NCBI RefSeq assembly: GCF_900104095.1
Contig: NZ_FNJO01000001.1
Location: 124,001-188,000, forward strand
Direction of reading: 5' to 3'
DNA from: Ralstonia sp. 25mfcol4.1
GTDB lineage: Bacteria; Pseudomonadota; Gammaproteobacteria; Burkholderiales; Burkholderiaceae
DNA: 64,000 bases
Positions within the stretch are counted from its first letter, which is position 1. Every line of letters begins with the position of its first letter. Both the position numbers and the translations under genes were made by a program. Shown piece after piece: positions 15,991 to 26,129 of this stretch. The notes beneath the pieces are model-generated. The model had not been told where the DNA came from and did not search any database. It saw only the letters and a program-made list of their open reading frames with translations.

Positions 15991-18612
15991 TTACCGCTTG
16001 CGCGCCGCGCGGCTCGTTTTGCCGGCCGGCTTCGGCGCCCGCTTGGCCGCGGACTTCTTGGCCGTTTGCAGGTGCGGCGGCTTGGGCTTGGACGCCCGCT
16101 TGGCGGGCTTGCCCGTCGGCGCCTTGCGGCCCGAATGCGGCGCATGTCCGACATTTGCCTCACGCGGCTTGACCGGCGTGATCACGGCCTCGAACACAGG
16201 CTGCTCTTCGATCACGCGGTCGAGCGTTTCGTCGAACGATTCCTCGGGCTTCGAGGTGCCGCCGAGCAGGGCCGCCAGTTGCCGGCCCTTCTTGCGCGCC
16301 GGCACCGCATGGGCGGCAGGCACGCGCGGTTGCTCGGTCGCGCCGGCACGTCCGCGCAGCGTCTTGGCCGATGGCTCCTGCACCAGGCGGAAATCGATCT
16401 TGCGCGCATCCAGGTCCACACGCGAGACCTGCACCCGCACGCGATCGGTCAGCCGGTAGCGGATGCCCGTCCGTTCGCCGCGCAGTTCGTTGCGGGCCTC
16501 GTCGTACTGGAAGTAGTCGCTGCCCAGCTCGGTGACGTGAACCAGCCCTTCCACGTAGAGCTCGTCGAGTTGCACAAAGATGCCGAACGACGTGACCGCG
16601 CTGATCGTGCCGGCAAAATCGCTGCCGAGCTTGTCGCGCATGAAATAGCACTTCAGCCAGGCTTCCACGTCGCGCGAGGCCTCGTCGGCACGGCGTTCAT
16701 TGGCCGAGCAGTGCAGGCCCAGTTCGTCCCAGATGCCCTCGTCGCGCTTGACGCGGGCCGCGGCGTTCTCGGCACGCTTCTCGGCGTCGGCGGCCTGCAT
16801 GCGGCGCGCCTTGGGCGAGATCTGCGTGTTCAGTTCGGTGCCCGGGATAAAGGCCGGCCGGTACTTGGTATGGGCCAGGATGGCCTTGATCGAGCGATGC
16901 ACGAGCAGATCGGGATAGCGCCGGATCGGGCTCGTGAAGTGCGCGTAGGCCTCGTAGGCCAGACCGAAGTGGCCGATGTTGTCGGGGCTGTAGACGGCCT
17001 GCTGCATCGAGCGCAGCAACATCGTCTGCAGCATCGGCGCATCGGGGCGCGACTTGATCTTGTCCATCACCTCGGCGTAATCGGAAGCCTGCGGCTTGTC
17101 GCCACCGCCCAGCGACAGCCCTGCCGTCCTCAGGAATTCCCGCAGGTTCTTGAGCTTTTCCTCGCTCGGGCCCGCGTGGATCCGGTACAGCGCCGGGTGC
17201 TTGAAGCGCTCGAGGAAGTCGGCCGCGCAGACGTTGGCCGTCAGCATGCATTCCTCGATCAGCCGGTGCGCATCGTTGCGGGTGCGCGGCAGGATCTGTT
17301 CGATCTTGCCCTGCGCATTGCAGACGATATACGTCTCGGTCGTGTCGAAGTCGATGGCCCCCCGCTCGCGGCGCGCCTTGAGCAGGACCTGGAACAGTTC
17401 GTACAGGTTCTGCAGGTGTGGCACCAGCTCGGCGCGCTTGTGTGCCTCCGGACCCTTGGTGTTCGACAGGACGGCCCAGACCTCGTTATAGGTCAGCCGC
17501 GCCGCCGAGTGCATCACGGCCGGATAGAACTGGTAGCCCTTGAGCTCGCCCTTGGCCGTGATCACGGCATCGCAGACCATGCACAGGCGGTCGACGTTCG
17601 GATTCAGCGAGCACAGGCCGTTGGACAGCTTCTCCGGCAGCATCGGGATCACCCGGCGCGGGAAGTACACCGAGGTAGCGCGATCGAGCGCATCGGCGTC
17701 CAGCGGCGTGCCGGGGCGCACGTAGTGCGACACGTCGGCGATGGCCACGATCAGGCGCCAGCCCTTGGCGCGGCCGATCTTGACCGGCTCGCAGTAGACG
17801 GCATCGTCGAAGTCCCGCGCATCTTCGCCATCGATCGTCACCAGCGGCACGTCGCGCAGGTCGATGCGATGGTCCAGGTCGGCCTGGCGCACTTCGTCAG
17901 GCAGCGCCTGCGCTTCCTTGGCGGCAGCCGCCGAGAACTCGTGCGGCACGCCGTACTTGCGCACGGCGATCTCGATTTCCATGCCAGGATCGTCGATGTC
18001 GCCCAGCACTTCCACCACGCGGCCCACCGGCTGCACGTAGCGGTCCGGCCACTCCATCAGCTCGACGCTGACCACCTGGCCCACGCGCGCCTTGCCTTGC
18101 GACTTGGGCGGGATCAGGATGTCCTGGCCGATGCGCTTGTCTTCGGGCGCCACCACCAGCACGCCGTTTTCGGACAGCAGGCGGCCGATCACGAAGCGGT
18201 TGGCGCGTTCGACGATCTCGACGATCTGCCCTTCCGGACGCCCGCGGCGGTCGTAGCCCACCACGCGCACCTGGGCACGGTCGTTGTGCATGGCCTTCTG
18301 CAGTTCGCGCTCGGGCAGGAAGATGTCGTCCTCGCCGTCGTCGCGGATCAGGAAGCCAAAGCCATCGCGATGGCCTTGCACGCGGCCGACAACGAAATTC
18401 GGTTGATGGGCCAGCTCGTAGCGGCCCTTGCGGTTCAGTTCGATCTGACCGTCGCGTTCCATCGCGGCAAGCCGTTTCTGAAAGCCGTCATGCTCCTTGC
18501 GCGTGACGGCCAGGGCCTTGGCGATATCGCCGGCCGACAGGGGCGACCCCGAAGTTCTCAGTACGCCGAGGATCTCTTCCCGGCTGGGGATCGGATAGTT
18601 GTTCTGATTCAA
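15991..18612 (-). CDS. rnr: Ribonuclease R
   Basis: Processive 3'-5' exoribonuclease of the RNase II/R family that degrades structured RNA. The 873-residue protein has an N-terminal winged-helix region, cold-shock domains, the RNB catalytic core (IDGEDARDFDDAVYCEP with the metal-binding aspartates), an S1 domain (GTISAVTSFGIFVQLDELYVEGLVH) and a lysine/arginine/proline-rich tail. The start codon is a TTG at 18612: an in-frame stop lies five codons upstream, and no earlier ATG exists. The start region sits directly against the promoter of the divergent tRNA-Leu gene. Confidence 0.94.
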   Translation of the reverse strand: MNQNNYPIPSREEILGVLRTSGSPLSAGDIAKALAVTRKEHDGFQKRLAAMERDGQIELNRKGRYELAHQPNFVVGRVQGHRDGFGFLIRDDGEDDIFLPERELQKAMHNDRAQVRVVGYDRRGRPEGQIVEIVERANRFVIGRLLSENGVLVVAPEDKRIGQDILIPPKSQGKARVGQVVSVELMEWPDRYVQPVGRVVEVLGDIDDPGMEIEIAVRKYGVPHEFSAAAAKEAQALPDEVRQADLDHRIDLRDVPLVTIDGEDARDFDDAVYCEPVKIGRAKGWRLIVAIADVSHYVRPGTPLDADALDRATSVYFPRRVIPMLPEKLSNGLCSLNPNVDRLCMVCDAVITAKGELKGYQFYPAVMHSAARLTYNEVWAVLSNTKGPEAHKRAELVPHLQNLYELFQVLLKARRERGAIDFDTTETYIVCNAQGKIEQILPRTRNDAHRLIEECMLTANVCAADFLERFKHPALYRIHAGPSEEKLKNLREFLRTAGLSLGGGDKPQASDYAEVMDKIKSRPDAPMLQTMLLRSMQQAVYSPDNIGHFGLAYEAYAHFTSPIRRYPDLLVHRSIKAILAHTKYRPAFIPGTELNTQISPKARRMQAADAEKRAENAAARVKRDEGIWDELGLHCSANERRADEASRDVEAWLKCYFMRDKLGSDFAGTISAVTSFGIFVQLDELYVEGLVHVTELGSDYFQYDEARNELRGERTGIRYRLTDRVRVQVSRVDLDARKIDFRLVQEPSAKTLRGRAGATEQPRVPAAHAVPARKKGRQLAALLGGTSKPEESFDETLDRVIEEQPVFEAVITPVKPREANVGHAPHSGRKAPTGKPAKRASKPKPPHLQTAKKSAAKRAPKPAGKTSRAARKR

Positions 18613-18628
18613 TTTTTCTCGAAACTAT

Positions 18629-18656
18629 TTGACAAACGTTTGACGGTCGCTATAAT
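18629..18656 (+). promoter_or_regulatory. Sigma-70 promoter for tRNA-Leu
   Basis: Consensus TTGACA (18629-18634) and TATAAT (18651-18656) separated by 16 bases, 25 bases before the first base of the tRNA. This is the best consensus promoter in the window. It overlaps the 5' leader of the divergent rnr gene. Confidence 0.88.
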
Positions 18657-18681
18657 GGCCGCTTCGGTTGTTTCGACACCT

Positions 18682-18768
18682 GCCCAGGTGGCGGAATTGG
18701 TAGACGCACTAGGTTCAGGTCCTAGCGGTGGCAACACTGTGGAGGTTCGAGTCCTCTCCTGGGCACCA
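18682..18768 (+). tRNA. tRNA-Leu, anticodon CAG
   Basis: 87-base class II tRNA with long variable arm. The acceptor stem GCCCAGG pairs with CCTGGGC, followed by an encoded CCA. The D-arm contains GGCGGAATTGGTAGAC; the anticodon stem CTAGG/CCTAG encloses the loop TTCAGGT with anticodon CAG; the T-arm has GGTTCGAGTCC. A strong promoter precedes it and an intrinsic terminator follows. Confidence 0.96.
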
Positions 18769-18781
18769 AGATTCAGCAAGG

Positions 18782-18809
18782 AACCCGCAACGTGAGTTGC
18801 GGGTTTTTT
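18782..18809 (+). terminator. Intrinsic terminator after tRNA-Leu
   Basis: Perfect 10-base-pair stem (AACCCGCAAC with GTTGCGGGTT), four-base loop GTGA, then a run of T at 18804-18809. It ends the single-gene tRNA transcript. The bases from here to 19016 carry no gene; only a pyrimidine-rich stretch with short CCTTGTTG repeats is seen. Confidence 0.92.
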
Positions 18810-19016
18810 GTTTTCTGCTGCTGAATCCTTCAAATTCTCTCCCTCTTGCCTTGTTGGCCTTGTTGCCTTGTCCGTGGCTCTTTTCTGACTTCGAGCCGTG
18901 GATGAGTGTATCAGTTTCAGTGCCGATTCCGGCATTATCTCGCCATCTTCGCAATTTCCATCGCGAAAAGTACAGCAGCCCGTCCATTCAACTCGATTGT
19001 TGACGGTTGGCCGATC

Positions 19017-19038
19017 TGTAACTATGATGGTTTCACAT
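19017..19038 (+). promoter_or_regulatory. Operator-like site A upstream of the Rrf2 gene
   Basis: TGTAAC, five variable bases, then TGGTTTCACAT. The same pattern recurs at 19502-19523 before the oxidoreductase gene (18 of 22 positions identical). It is a partial dyad and ends 12 bases before the regulator's start codon, consistent with autoregulation by the Rrf2 protein. This is an inference from sequence only. Confidence 0.65.
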
Positions 19039-19050
19039 TGAGATTTCCGC

Positions 19051-19485
19051 ATGAGCACCAGCAGCCGGTTTGCCGTCGCCGTTCACATTCTCACCCTGCT
19101 GGCGCAGTCCGAGGGGCCGATGCCGTCGTCGATGATCGCCGGCAGCGTGGGTACCAACCCCGCGCTGATCCGCCGCATGATCGGCACCCTGACCGAAGCC
19201 GGTTTCGTGACCACGGCGATGGGCAGCACCGGCGGTGCGATGCTGGCGCGGCCCGCGTCGGACATCACACTGCTCGACGTCTTCCGCGCCACCGAGACTA
19301 CGGCGCTGATCACGCTGCACCAGAGCGCGCCGAATCCGGCTTGCATGGTGGGCCGCGAGATCACCGGCGCCCTGCAGGCCGTGGCCGATCGTGCGCAGGC
19401 CGCCATGGATGCATCGCTCGCGGAAATCACGATTGCCAGCATGCTCAACGAGGTCGAGCATGCCGCCCGGCGCCGCAAGCGCTGA
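19051..19485 (+). CDS. Rrf2 family transcriptional regulator
   Basis: Winged-helix regulator of the Rrf2/BadM family, 144 residues. The start SSRFAVAVHILTLLAQ and the recognition region IAGSVGTNPALIRRMIGTL, followed by the wing VTTAMGSTGGAMLARPASDITLLDVF, are typical. Unlike IscR or NsrR it has no three-cysteine Fe-S motif, only one cysteine (in NPACMVG), so it probably does not sense through an Fe-S cluster. It is followed by a NAD(P)-binding oxidoreductase gene, and both have the same operator-like sequence upstream. Confidence 0.9.
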   Translation: MSTSSRFAVAVHILTLLAQSEGPMPSSMIAGSVGTNPALIRRMIGTLTEAGFVTTAMGSTGGAMLARPASDITLLDVFRATETTALITLHQSAPNPACMVGREITGALQAVADRAQAAMDASLAEITIASMLNEVEHAARRRKR

Positions 19486-19501
19486 TTTTTTTACCTCGAT
19501 A

Positions 19502-19523
19502 TGTAACCACACTGGTTTCACAT
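19502..19523 (+). promoter_or_regulatory. Operator-like site B upstream of the oxidoreductase gene
   Basis: TGTAACCACACTGGTTTCAC followed by AT; second copy of the site seen before the Rrf2 gene. Inverted half-sites GTAACC and GGTTTC make an imperfect dyad. It lies in the 63-base gap after the regulator stop, 25 bases before the next start codon. Confidence 0.65.
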
Positions 19524-19548
19524 AAACCTTAGCCTGAAGGAATCCATC

Positions 19549-20160
19549 ATGAAGATCGCCATCATTGGCGCCACGGGTAACGTGGGCAGCCGCCTGACCG
19601 ATGAAGCCCTGCGCCGCGGCCACACCGTGACCGCCCTCGCCCGCCAGGCGTCGAAACTCCCCGCCCGAGAAGGCGTGACGGCATGTGACGTGGACGTGGC
19701 CGAGACATCGGCCCTGGCCCATGCGCTGCGCGGCAGCGATGTCGTGATCAGCACGGTGCGCTTCCTGCAGACCAGCGCCGCACAGATCGTGGCCGCGGTC
19801 AAGGCCGCTGGCGTCGAGCGACTGCTGGTGGTAGGCGGAGCAGGCAGCCTTTTCGTGGCACCCGGCGTACAACTCGTCGATACGCCAAATTTCCCGGATG
19901 CCTACAAGGCCGAGGCATCGGCTGGCCGCGACTTCCTCAATGCCCTGCGCGGCGAAACGGCCTTGGCGTGGAGCTTCCTCTCGCCATCGGCCCTGTTCAC
20001 GCCGGGTGAGCGAACCGGAAAATTCCGACTGGGGAACGAAGATCTGCTCACCGCCGCCGATGGCAAGAGCTGGATCTCAATGGAAGACTATGCGATCGCC
20101 ATGCTCGACGAAATCGAGCAGCCGAAGCATGTGCGGGAACGGTTCACGGTCGGGTACTGA
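19549..20160 (+). CDS. NAD(P)H-binding oxidoreductase (NmrA/atypical SDR type)
   Basis: 203-residue Rossmann-fold protein beginning MKIAIIGATGNVGSRL, whose GATGxxG nucleotide-binding motif marks the atypical short-chain dehydrogenase/NmrA-like families. Further family features are ADVVIST-like SDVVISTVRF, GVERLLVVGGAGSL and a C-terminal WISMEDYAIAMLDEIE. No substrate can be named. It pairs with the upstream Rrf2 regulator, a common genomic arrangement for this family, and probably is its regulated target. A GGAATC sequence upstream is a weak ribosome-binding site. Confidence 0.85.
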   Translation: MKIAIIGATGNVGSRLTDEALRRGHTVTALARQASKLPAREGVTACDVDVAETSALAHALRGSDVVISTVRFLQTSAAQIVAAVKAAGVERLLVVGGAGSLFVAPGVQLVDTPNFPDAYKAEASAGRDFLNALRGETALAWSFLSPSALFTPGERTGKFRLGNEDLLTAADGKSWISMEDYAIAMLDEIEQPKHVRERFTVGY

Positions 20161-20179
20161 TCGCGACCCGTGGTGGACG

Positions 20180-20205
20180 CCCCACACCCGCGCTCGGGTG
20201 TGGGG
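20180..20205. terminator. Bidirectional terminator-like hairpin between convergent genes
   Basis: An 11-base-pair perfect stem (CCCCACACCCG with CGGGTGTGGGG) and a four-base loop, in the gap between the oxidoreductase stop and the phosphoribosyltransferase stop. No strong T-run follows on either strand, so efficiency is uncertain. Confidence 0.65.
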
Positions 20206-20219
20206 AACAAACGAAACGC

Positions 20220-20789
20220 TCAGGCGGCGCTATCGTCTTCCAGCAGGCTGGCGCGCTTGCCGCGCTTGAGCCAGGCGGCCAGATTGTGCGGGCGCAGCGT
20301 GTCGTATTCCTCGAACGGCTGATGGATCCACGGATTCGACGGCAGGAACGTCACGTGATAGTCGGGCTCCACCTTCGAGCACGCCTTGTACCAGAGCACG
20401 GCCGAGCGCACGTCGGTGACCGCGGGATAGCGTTCCCTCAGATGACGGCCCACGCGTTCCAGCGTGACACCGGAATCGACCAGGTCGTCCACAAGCAGGA
20501 TCTTGCCCGACAGCTCGCCACGGGTCATCGTGATGTATTGCGCGATGTCCAGGTCGCCCTGCTGCGTGCCCGCGGCTTCGCGGTACGAGCTCGTGGCCAG
20601 GATGGCCAGCGGCACATCGAAAATGCGCGACATCTGGTCGCCCACGCGCAGGCCGCCACGGGCCAGGCACAGGATCTTGTCGAACTTCCAGCCCGACTCA
20701 TGCACGTTCAGCGCCAGGCGTGCGACCAGGCGGTGATACTCATCCCAGGAGACCCACAGGTTCTCCTCGTCATTGGTTGGCAGGTTCAT
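20220..20789 (-). CDS. Phosphoribosyltransferase (hypoxanthine/xanthine-type)
   Basis: 189-residue type I phosphoribosyltransferase. The PRPP-binding loop is seen as ILLVDDLVDSGVTLE and the flexible N-terminal part includes KILCLARGGLRVGDQMSR. Enzymes of this family salvage purine bases using PRPP. It lies directly downstream of purA on the same strand (133-base gap), which supports a role in purine metabolism; hypoxanthine, xanthine or guanine specificity cannot be determined from sequence by eye. Confidence 0.85.
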   Translation of the reverse strand: MNLPTNDEENLWVSWDEYHRLVARLALNVHESGWKFDKILCLARGGLRVGDQMSRIFDVPLAILATSSYREAAGTQQGDLDIAQYITMTRGELSGKILLVDDLVDSGVTLERVGRHLRERYPAVTDVRSAVLWYKACSKVEPDYHVTFLPSNPWIHQPFEEYDTLRPHNLAAWLKRGKRASLLEDDSAA

Positions 20790-20922
20790 GGCGTCTTTTC
20801 TTCAATTGGCCGCTTCATCGGCCAGTGGATAAAGCATCGGCCCGCATGTCGCGGGCCGAATGGCTTTGTGAGGCCGCGACGCTCATGGCGCCACGGTCAT
20901 GCTCACGGATATTTCCGTCGCG

Positions 20923-22284
<1,362 letters not shown>

Positions 22285-22456
22285 TTAAAAACGTATTCTA
22301 CTCTCGTTGTTCGACGGTTCCGGGTTTTCACGAGTCCGAGGAACAGACGTTTGCCATCCATTCCGGGCGATCATAGGCCACCACGGGCAGCAACCGTCAT
22401 TTGAGAGCAGGTGGAAAAGCACCGGCACGAAACGGCCGGCACCGAAAATCAGCGAA

Positions 22457-23608
22457 TCAACGCGGCACTACGACCCAGGCATCGCCCTGGCGTTGCAGCT
22501 GGCGGTCGCAGTTGAACTCGTCCAGCTCGTGCGTATGGCCCGGCAGCGACTGGATCACGATCTCGCCGGTCGCGCGCAGCGCGGCAATGGTGGCGCGCAG
22601 GGCGGGATCGGCGTCCCACGGGGCGAAAATAGCCAGCGCACGGACTTCCACCGGCGACAGGGCCGCCACCTCGCGCAGATCGAGCGAGAAGCCGGTGGCC
22701 GGTCGTGCGCGTCCGAAAGCCTGACCCACCTTGTCGTAGCGGCCGCCGCGCGCCACGTAGTTCGGCAGCCCCGCCACATAGGCCGTGAACATCACGCCGC
22801 TGTGATAGTGGTAACCGCGCAAATCCGACAGGTCGATGTTCACGCTTGCGCCCCGCACCTGGCCAGCCAGGGCGGCCAGTTCGTCGAGTGCACGGCCAAT
22901 GGCGGGGCTGGCCGGCAGCGTAGCACGGGCCCGCTCGATCACTTCGACGCCGCCGTATAGCGTCGGCAACGCCAGCAGCGCCGTGCGTTCCGTATCTGGC
23001 AACCCCTCGGTCAGTTCGCGCAGGGCCGGCACATCCTTGGTTTCGAGTGCCGCAAACAGTGCATCTTCGATATTACGCACCGACGGCAACGCCGACAGCA
23101 GCGCTTCGAGAATGCCGGCATGGCACAGATCCAGCCGGATATCGGCCAGACCGGCCGCCTGCAACGCAGCCAGCATCAGTTCCTGGATTTCTACGTCGGC
23201 TTCCAGGCCGGCATGGCCGTAGATCTCGGCGCCGATCTGGATCGGTTCACGCGTGGCGTGGAAACCTGCCGGGCGCGCATGCAACACGTTGCCGGCGTAG
23301 CACAGGCGCGTCACGCCCGGGCGATTCAGCAAATGCGCGTCGATACGTGCGACCTGCGGCGTAATGTCGGCACGCAGGCCCATCGTACGGCCCGACAGCT
23401 GGTCCACCAGTTTCAGCGTACGCAGGTCGAGATCATGCCCGGTACCCGTCAGCAGCGACTCCAGGTATTCGAGCATCGGAGGCATGACCAACTCGTAGCC
23501 ATAGGTGCGGAACAGGTCCAGCATGCGGCGGCGCAGTTCTTCGATCTTGCGCGCCTCCGACGGCAGGACGTCGGCAATGTTTTCGGGCAGGAGCCAGCGG
23601 TTGGACAT
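22457..23608 (-). CDS. hisZ: ATP phosphoribosyltransferase regulatory subunit HisZ
   Basis: Class II aminoacyl-tRNA-synthetase-like subunit that, with short-form HisG, forms the first enzyme of histidine biosynthesis. 383 residues. The HisRS-like motif [17 protein letters not shown] and the N-terminal [21 protein letters not shown] fit HisZ; it lacks the HisRS anticodon-binding domain. It is distinct from the true hisS elsewhere in this window. The ATG at 23608 is preferred over an in-frame start six codons upstream. It lies between hflC and purA as in related genomes. Confidence 0.94.
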   Translation of the reverse strand: MSNRWLLPENIADVLPSEARKIEELRRRMLDLFRTYGYELVMPPMLEYLESLLTGTGHDLDLRTLKLVDQLSGRTMGLRADITPQVARIDAHLLNRPGVTRLCYAGNVLHARPAGFHATREPIQIGAEIYGHAGLEADVEIQELMLAALQAAGLADIRLDLCHAGILEALLSALPSVRNIEDALFAALETKDVPALRELTEGLPDTERTALLALPTLYGGVEVIERARATLPASPAIGRALDELAALAGQVRGASVNIDLSDLRGYHYHSGVMFTAYVAGLPNYVARGGRYDKVGQAFGRARPATGFSLDLREVAALSPVEVRALAIFAPWDADPALRATIAALRATGEIVIQSLPGHTHELDEFNCDRQLQRQGDAWVVVPR

Positions 23609-23749
23609 GGGGGTCTCTTCTATCAAAATCCGGGCTGACGGAGCGCAAGCCCCTCCAGCCGGACAAAACCCCGGCGGACCGGGGTTCTGTCAAATGTTGC
23701 GTTTCAGGGCCCCCGCTTCAAGCAGGATGCCCGGTGCGCGCCGTGCGCG

Positions 23750-24655
23750 CTACTTCTTGCCGCCGCTGCCCGGAGCCGGTGCCGCGTTGCCGCCCGCCGA
23801 GCGCATGTAGCGGAAGAAGTCCGAATTCGGCTCCAGCACCATCACGTTGCCCTTGTCGCGGAACGTATTGCGGTAGGCCTCCATGCTGCGCCAGAACTGG
23901 GCGAAGCTCGGGTCCTTGCCGAAGGCATCGGCGTAAAGCTGCGACGACTTGGCATCGCCCTCGCCCTTGACGATCTGGGCGTCGCGATAAGCTTCGGCCA
24001 GCACCACCTCGCGCTGACGGTCGGCATCGGCACGGATTTTCTCACCTTCGGCGGCGCCCGTCGAACGCAGTTCATTGGCCACGCGCTTGCGCTCGGCTTC
24101 CATGCGGCGATAGACCGACTCGCTGATCGCGGGCAGCAGGTCCACGCGCTTCAGGCGCACATCAAGGATTTCGACGCCCACGGACTGCGCATACTCGGCC
24201 ATGCCCAGGCGGATATTCTGCATGACCTTGTCACGCTCGCCGGCCACCACATCGGCCACAGTGCGCTTGCCGAACTCCTCGCGCGCCACGGCGTCGATAC
24301 GCTGCGTCATGCGGTCCTGCGCGCCGCGGACGTTGCCCGAGAATGCCACGAAGAACTTCCGGGGATCGGTAATTCGCCATTTGACGAACCAGTCCACCAC
24401 CATCGATTTCTTCTCGGCGGTCAGGAAACGCTCGCTGGCGGCCACGTCGATCGTCTGCAGACGGCGGTCCATGAAGACCACGTTCTGCAACGGCGGCGGC
24501 AGCTTGAAATGCAGGCCGGGCTCGCGCACCACCTGCTTGATCTCGCCGAAGGCGAAGACCACGGCATATTGACGCTGATCGACCACGAACAGCATCGACG
24601 ACACGACCGCCAGCAGGATAAACAGGCCAATGGCAAAGGAAATCAGTCGGTTCAT
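23750..24655 (-). CDS. hflC: HflC, membrane protease modulator (SPFH/band 7)
   Basis: Partner of HflK in the membrane complex that modulates the FtsH protease. 301 residues with one N-terminal membrane helix (FAIGLFILLAVVSSMLFVV) followed by a periplasmic band-7/SPFH domain (VFMDRRLQTIDV, VDWFVKWRITDPRKFF) and a coiled-coil region (ERKRVANELRSTGAAEGEKIRADADRQREV, shown in part). It starts 11 bases after the hflK stop, so the two are coupled. Confidence 0.95.
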   Translation of the reverse strand: MNRLISFAIGLFILLAVVSSMLFVVDQRQYAVVFAFGEIKQVVREPGLHFKLPPPLQNVVFMDRRLQTIDVAASERFLTAEKKSMVVDWFVKWRITDPRKFFVAFSGNVRGAQDRMTQRIDAVAREEFGKRTVADVVAGERDKVMQNIRLGMAEYAQSVGVEILDVRLKRVDLLPAISESVYRRMEAERKRVANELRSTGAAEGEKIRADADRQREVVLAEAYRDAQIVKGEGDAKSSQLYADAFGKDPSFAQFWRSMEAYRNTFRDKGNVMVLEPNSDFFRYMRSAGGNAAPAPGSGGKK

Positions 24656-24666
24656 GACGGGTCTCC

Positions 24667-26007
24667 TTAGCGAACGTCGCGGTCGCGGTTGCGCATCGAC
24701 TCACGCGAACGGATGTCCGGCGTGGGCGTGTCGGTCGTGGCCGGCGTGCTCGCGCCTGGCGCCGATGCGGGCGCCGCAGCTTGCGGCAACTGCGACATCA
24801 GCTTGTCCAGCGGCAGGTACAGCAGGTTGTTGCCCGCCTTGGCGTCGACGAGAATCTTGTTCGCGTTGCTGTAAATCTGCTGCATGGTCTCCAGATAGAT
24901 ACGGTCGCGCGTAACTTGCGGCGCCTTGGCATACTCGGTCTGCACCGAGCGGAAGCGCGCGGCGTCACCCTCGGCCTGAGCCACCACACGGGCACGGTAG
25001 GCTTCCGATTCTTCCTTCAGGCGCGCCGCCGTGCCCCGTGCACGCGGCAGGATGTCATTGGCGTAAGCCTGCCCTTCGCTGATCGCGCGCTCGCGATCCT
25101 GGCTGGCCTTGTTCACGTCATCGAACGCGGCCTGCACCTGCTCTGGCGGCTGCACGCTCTGCACGTTGACGGAGATCACGCGGATACCGGTCTTGTAAGC
25201 AGTCAGAATCGACTGGATCGACTTCGCCAGGCCCTGGGCGATCTGCTCGCGGTTCTCGTAGAGCACCGCATCCATCTTGTTGCGGCCCACGATTTCACGC
25301 ACCGACGTCTCGGCGGCCTGCGTCACCAGTTCTTCATCGCCACCGCGGTCGGTCTTGTTGTAGAACAGGAATTCGCTGGCGTCCTGGATGTCGTACTGCA
25401 CCGTGAAGCGGACGTCGATGATGTTCTCGTCCTGCGTCAGCATCGACGAGTCCTTGAGGTTGCTGTCCTTGATCGACGTGGCGCGGCCAACTTCCACCGA
25501 GCGCACCGCCGACAGGTTCACCACCTCGGCCGACTGGATCGGCCACGGCGCGCGCCAGTTGATACCGGGGCCCGTGGTGTATTTGAACTTGCCGAACTGC
25601 AGGATCACGGCGGTCTGGCCTTCCTGCACCATGAAGAAGCCGCTGGCCAGCCAGATGCCGACCACGGCCGCGACGATCACGCCGATACCGACGTTCGAGC
25701 CCTTGCCCGACGGACGCGAGCCAAAACCATTGCCCTGCCCCCCACCGCCATTGTCCTTGCGGCCCAGCAGGCCATTCAGGCGGCGGTTGAAGTCGCGCCA
25801 CAACTCGTCCAGGTCGGGCGGGCCGTCCTGCGGCCGCTGGTTCTGCTGGCGACCTTTGTCCTTGTTGTCTTCATCGTCCTGTCCGTTACGACCCCAGCGC
25901 GGGTCGTTCAACGAGAAGATGGCGCGCAGGCGCGGCCAGCGAGCAAGCCGCGCGGCGCGGCTGCCTGGCACGAAGTGCGAGTCAGGATTCCGAGGGAACA
26001 GGGGCAT
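24667..26007 (-). CDS. hflK: HflK, membrane protease modulator (SPFH/band 7)
   Basis: Partner of HflC; anchors around FtsH. 446 residues: a polar, Gly/Asn/Gln-rich cytoplasmic N-terminus (NKDKGRQQNQRPQDGPPDLD), a membrane helix (VGIGVIVAAVVGIWLASGFF), then the SPFH domain (QEGQTAVILQFGKFKYTTGPGINWRAPWP in part) and a coiled coil, with a Pro/Ala/Thr tail. The ATG at 26007 gives MPLFPRNPDSHFVPGSR; a GTG three codons upstream is less likely. The 3' boundary of a group II intron lies about 25 bases before this start codon, so expression may rely on read-through and splicing. Confidence 0.94.
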   Translation of the reverse strand: MPLFPRNPDSHFVPGSRAARLARWPRLRAIFSLNDPRWGRNGQDDEDNKDKGRQQNQRPQDGPPDLDELWRDFNRRLNGLLGRKDNGGGGQGNGFGSRPSGKGSNVGIGVIVAAVVGIWLASGFFMVQEGQTAVILQFGKFKYTTGPGINWRAPWPIQSAEVVNLSAVRSVEVGRATSIKDSNLKDSSMLTQDENIIDVRFTVQYDIQDASEFLFYNKTDRGGDEELVTQAAETSVREIVGRNKMDAVLYENREQIAQGLAKSIQSILTAYKTGIRVISVNVQSVQPPEQVQAAFDDVNKASQDRERAISEGQAYANDILPRARGTAARLKEESEAYRARVVAQAEGDAARFRSVQTEYAKAPQVTRDRIYLETMQQIYSNANKILVDAKAGNNLLYLPLDKLMSQLPQAAAPASAPGASTPATTDTPTPDIRSRESMRNRDRDVR

Positions 26008-26074
26008 GTAGGGCACGGGTCCGGGAAAGTTTGGGAGGGTAGGAGCATACCATTGCTGGTTTGCTCCCCCCTAA

Positions 26075-26108
26075 GAACCGTACGTGCGAATTTCACCGCA
26101 TACGGCTC
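26075..26108 (-). ncRNA. Group II intron domain V
   Basis: The 34-nucleotide catalytic hairpin. On the minus strand it starts GAGCCGTATGCG and ends CGCACGTACGGTTC, with an outer 8-bp helix, a two-base bulge (CG), an inner helix and a GAAA tetraloop. The catalytic-triad AGC is at positions 2-4. This near-invariant structure suggests a splicing-competent ribozyme. Confidence 0.93.
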
Positions 26109-26129
26109 AAGCCCTTACTAAGTGTCTAT

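Noticed and set aside
15040-18795. Open frame of 1,251 codons on the plus strand across the sirtuin, rlmB, rnr and tRNA-Leu
   Set aside because: It crosses several conserved minus-strand genes and a tRNA; composition is typical of antisense frames in high-GC genomes.
22457-23608. HisZ considered as a second histidyl-tRNA synthetase
   Set aside because: It lacks the C-terminal anticodon-binding domain and lies in the hflC-hisZ-purA context; a full hisS is present at 34557-35909.
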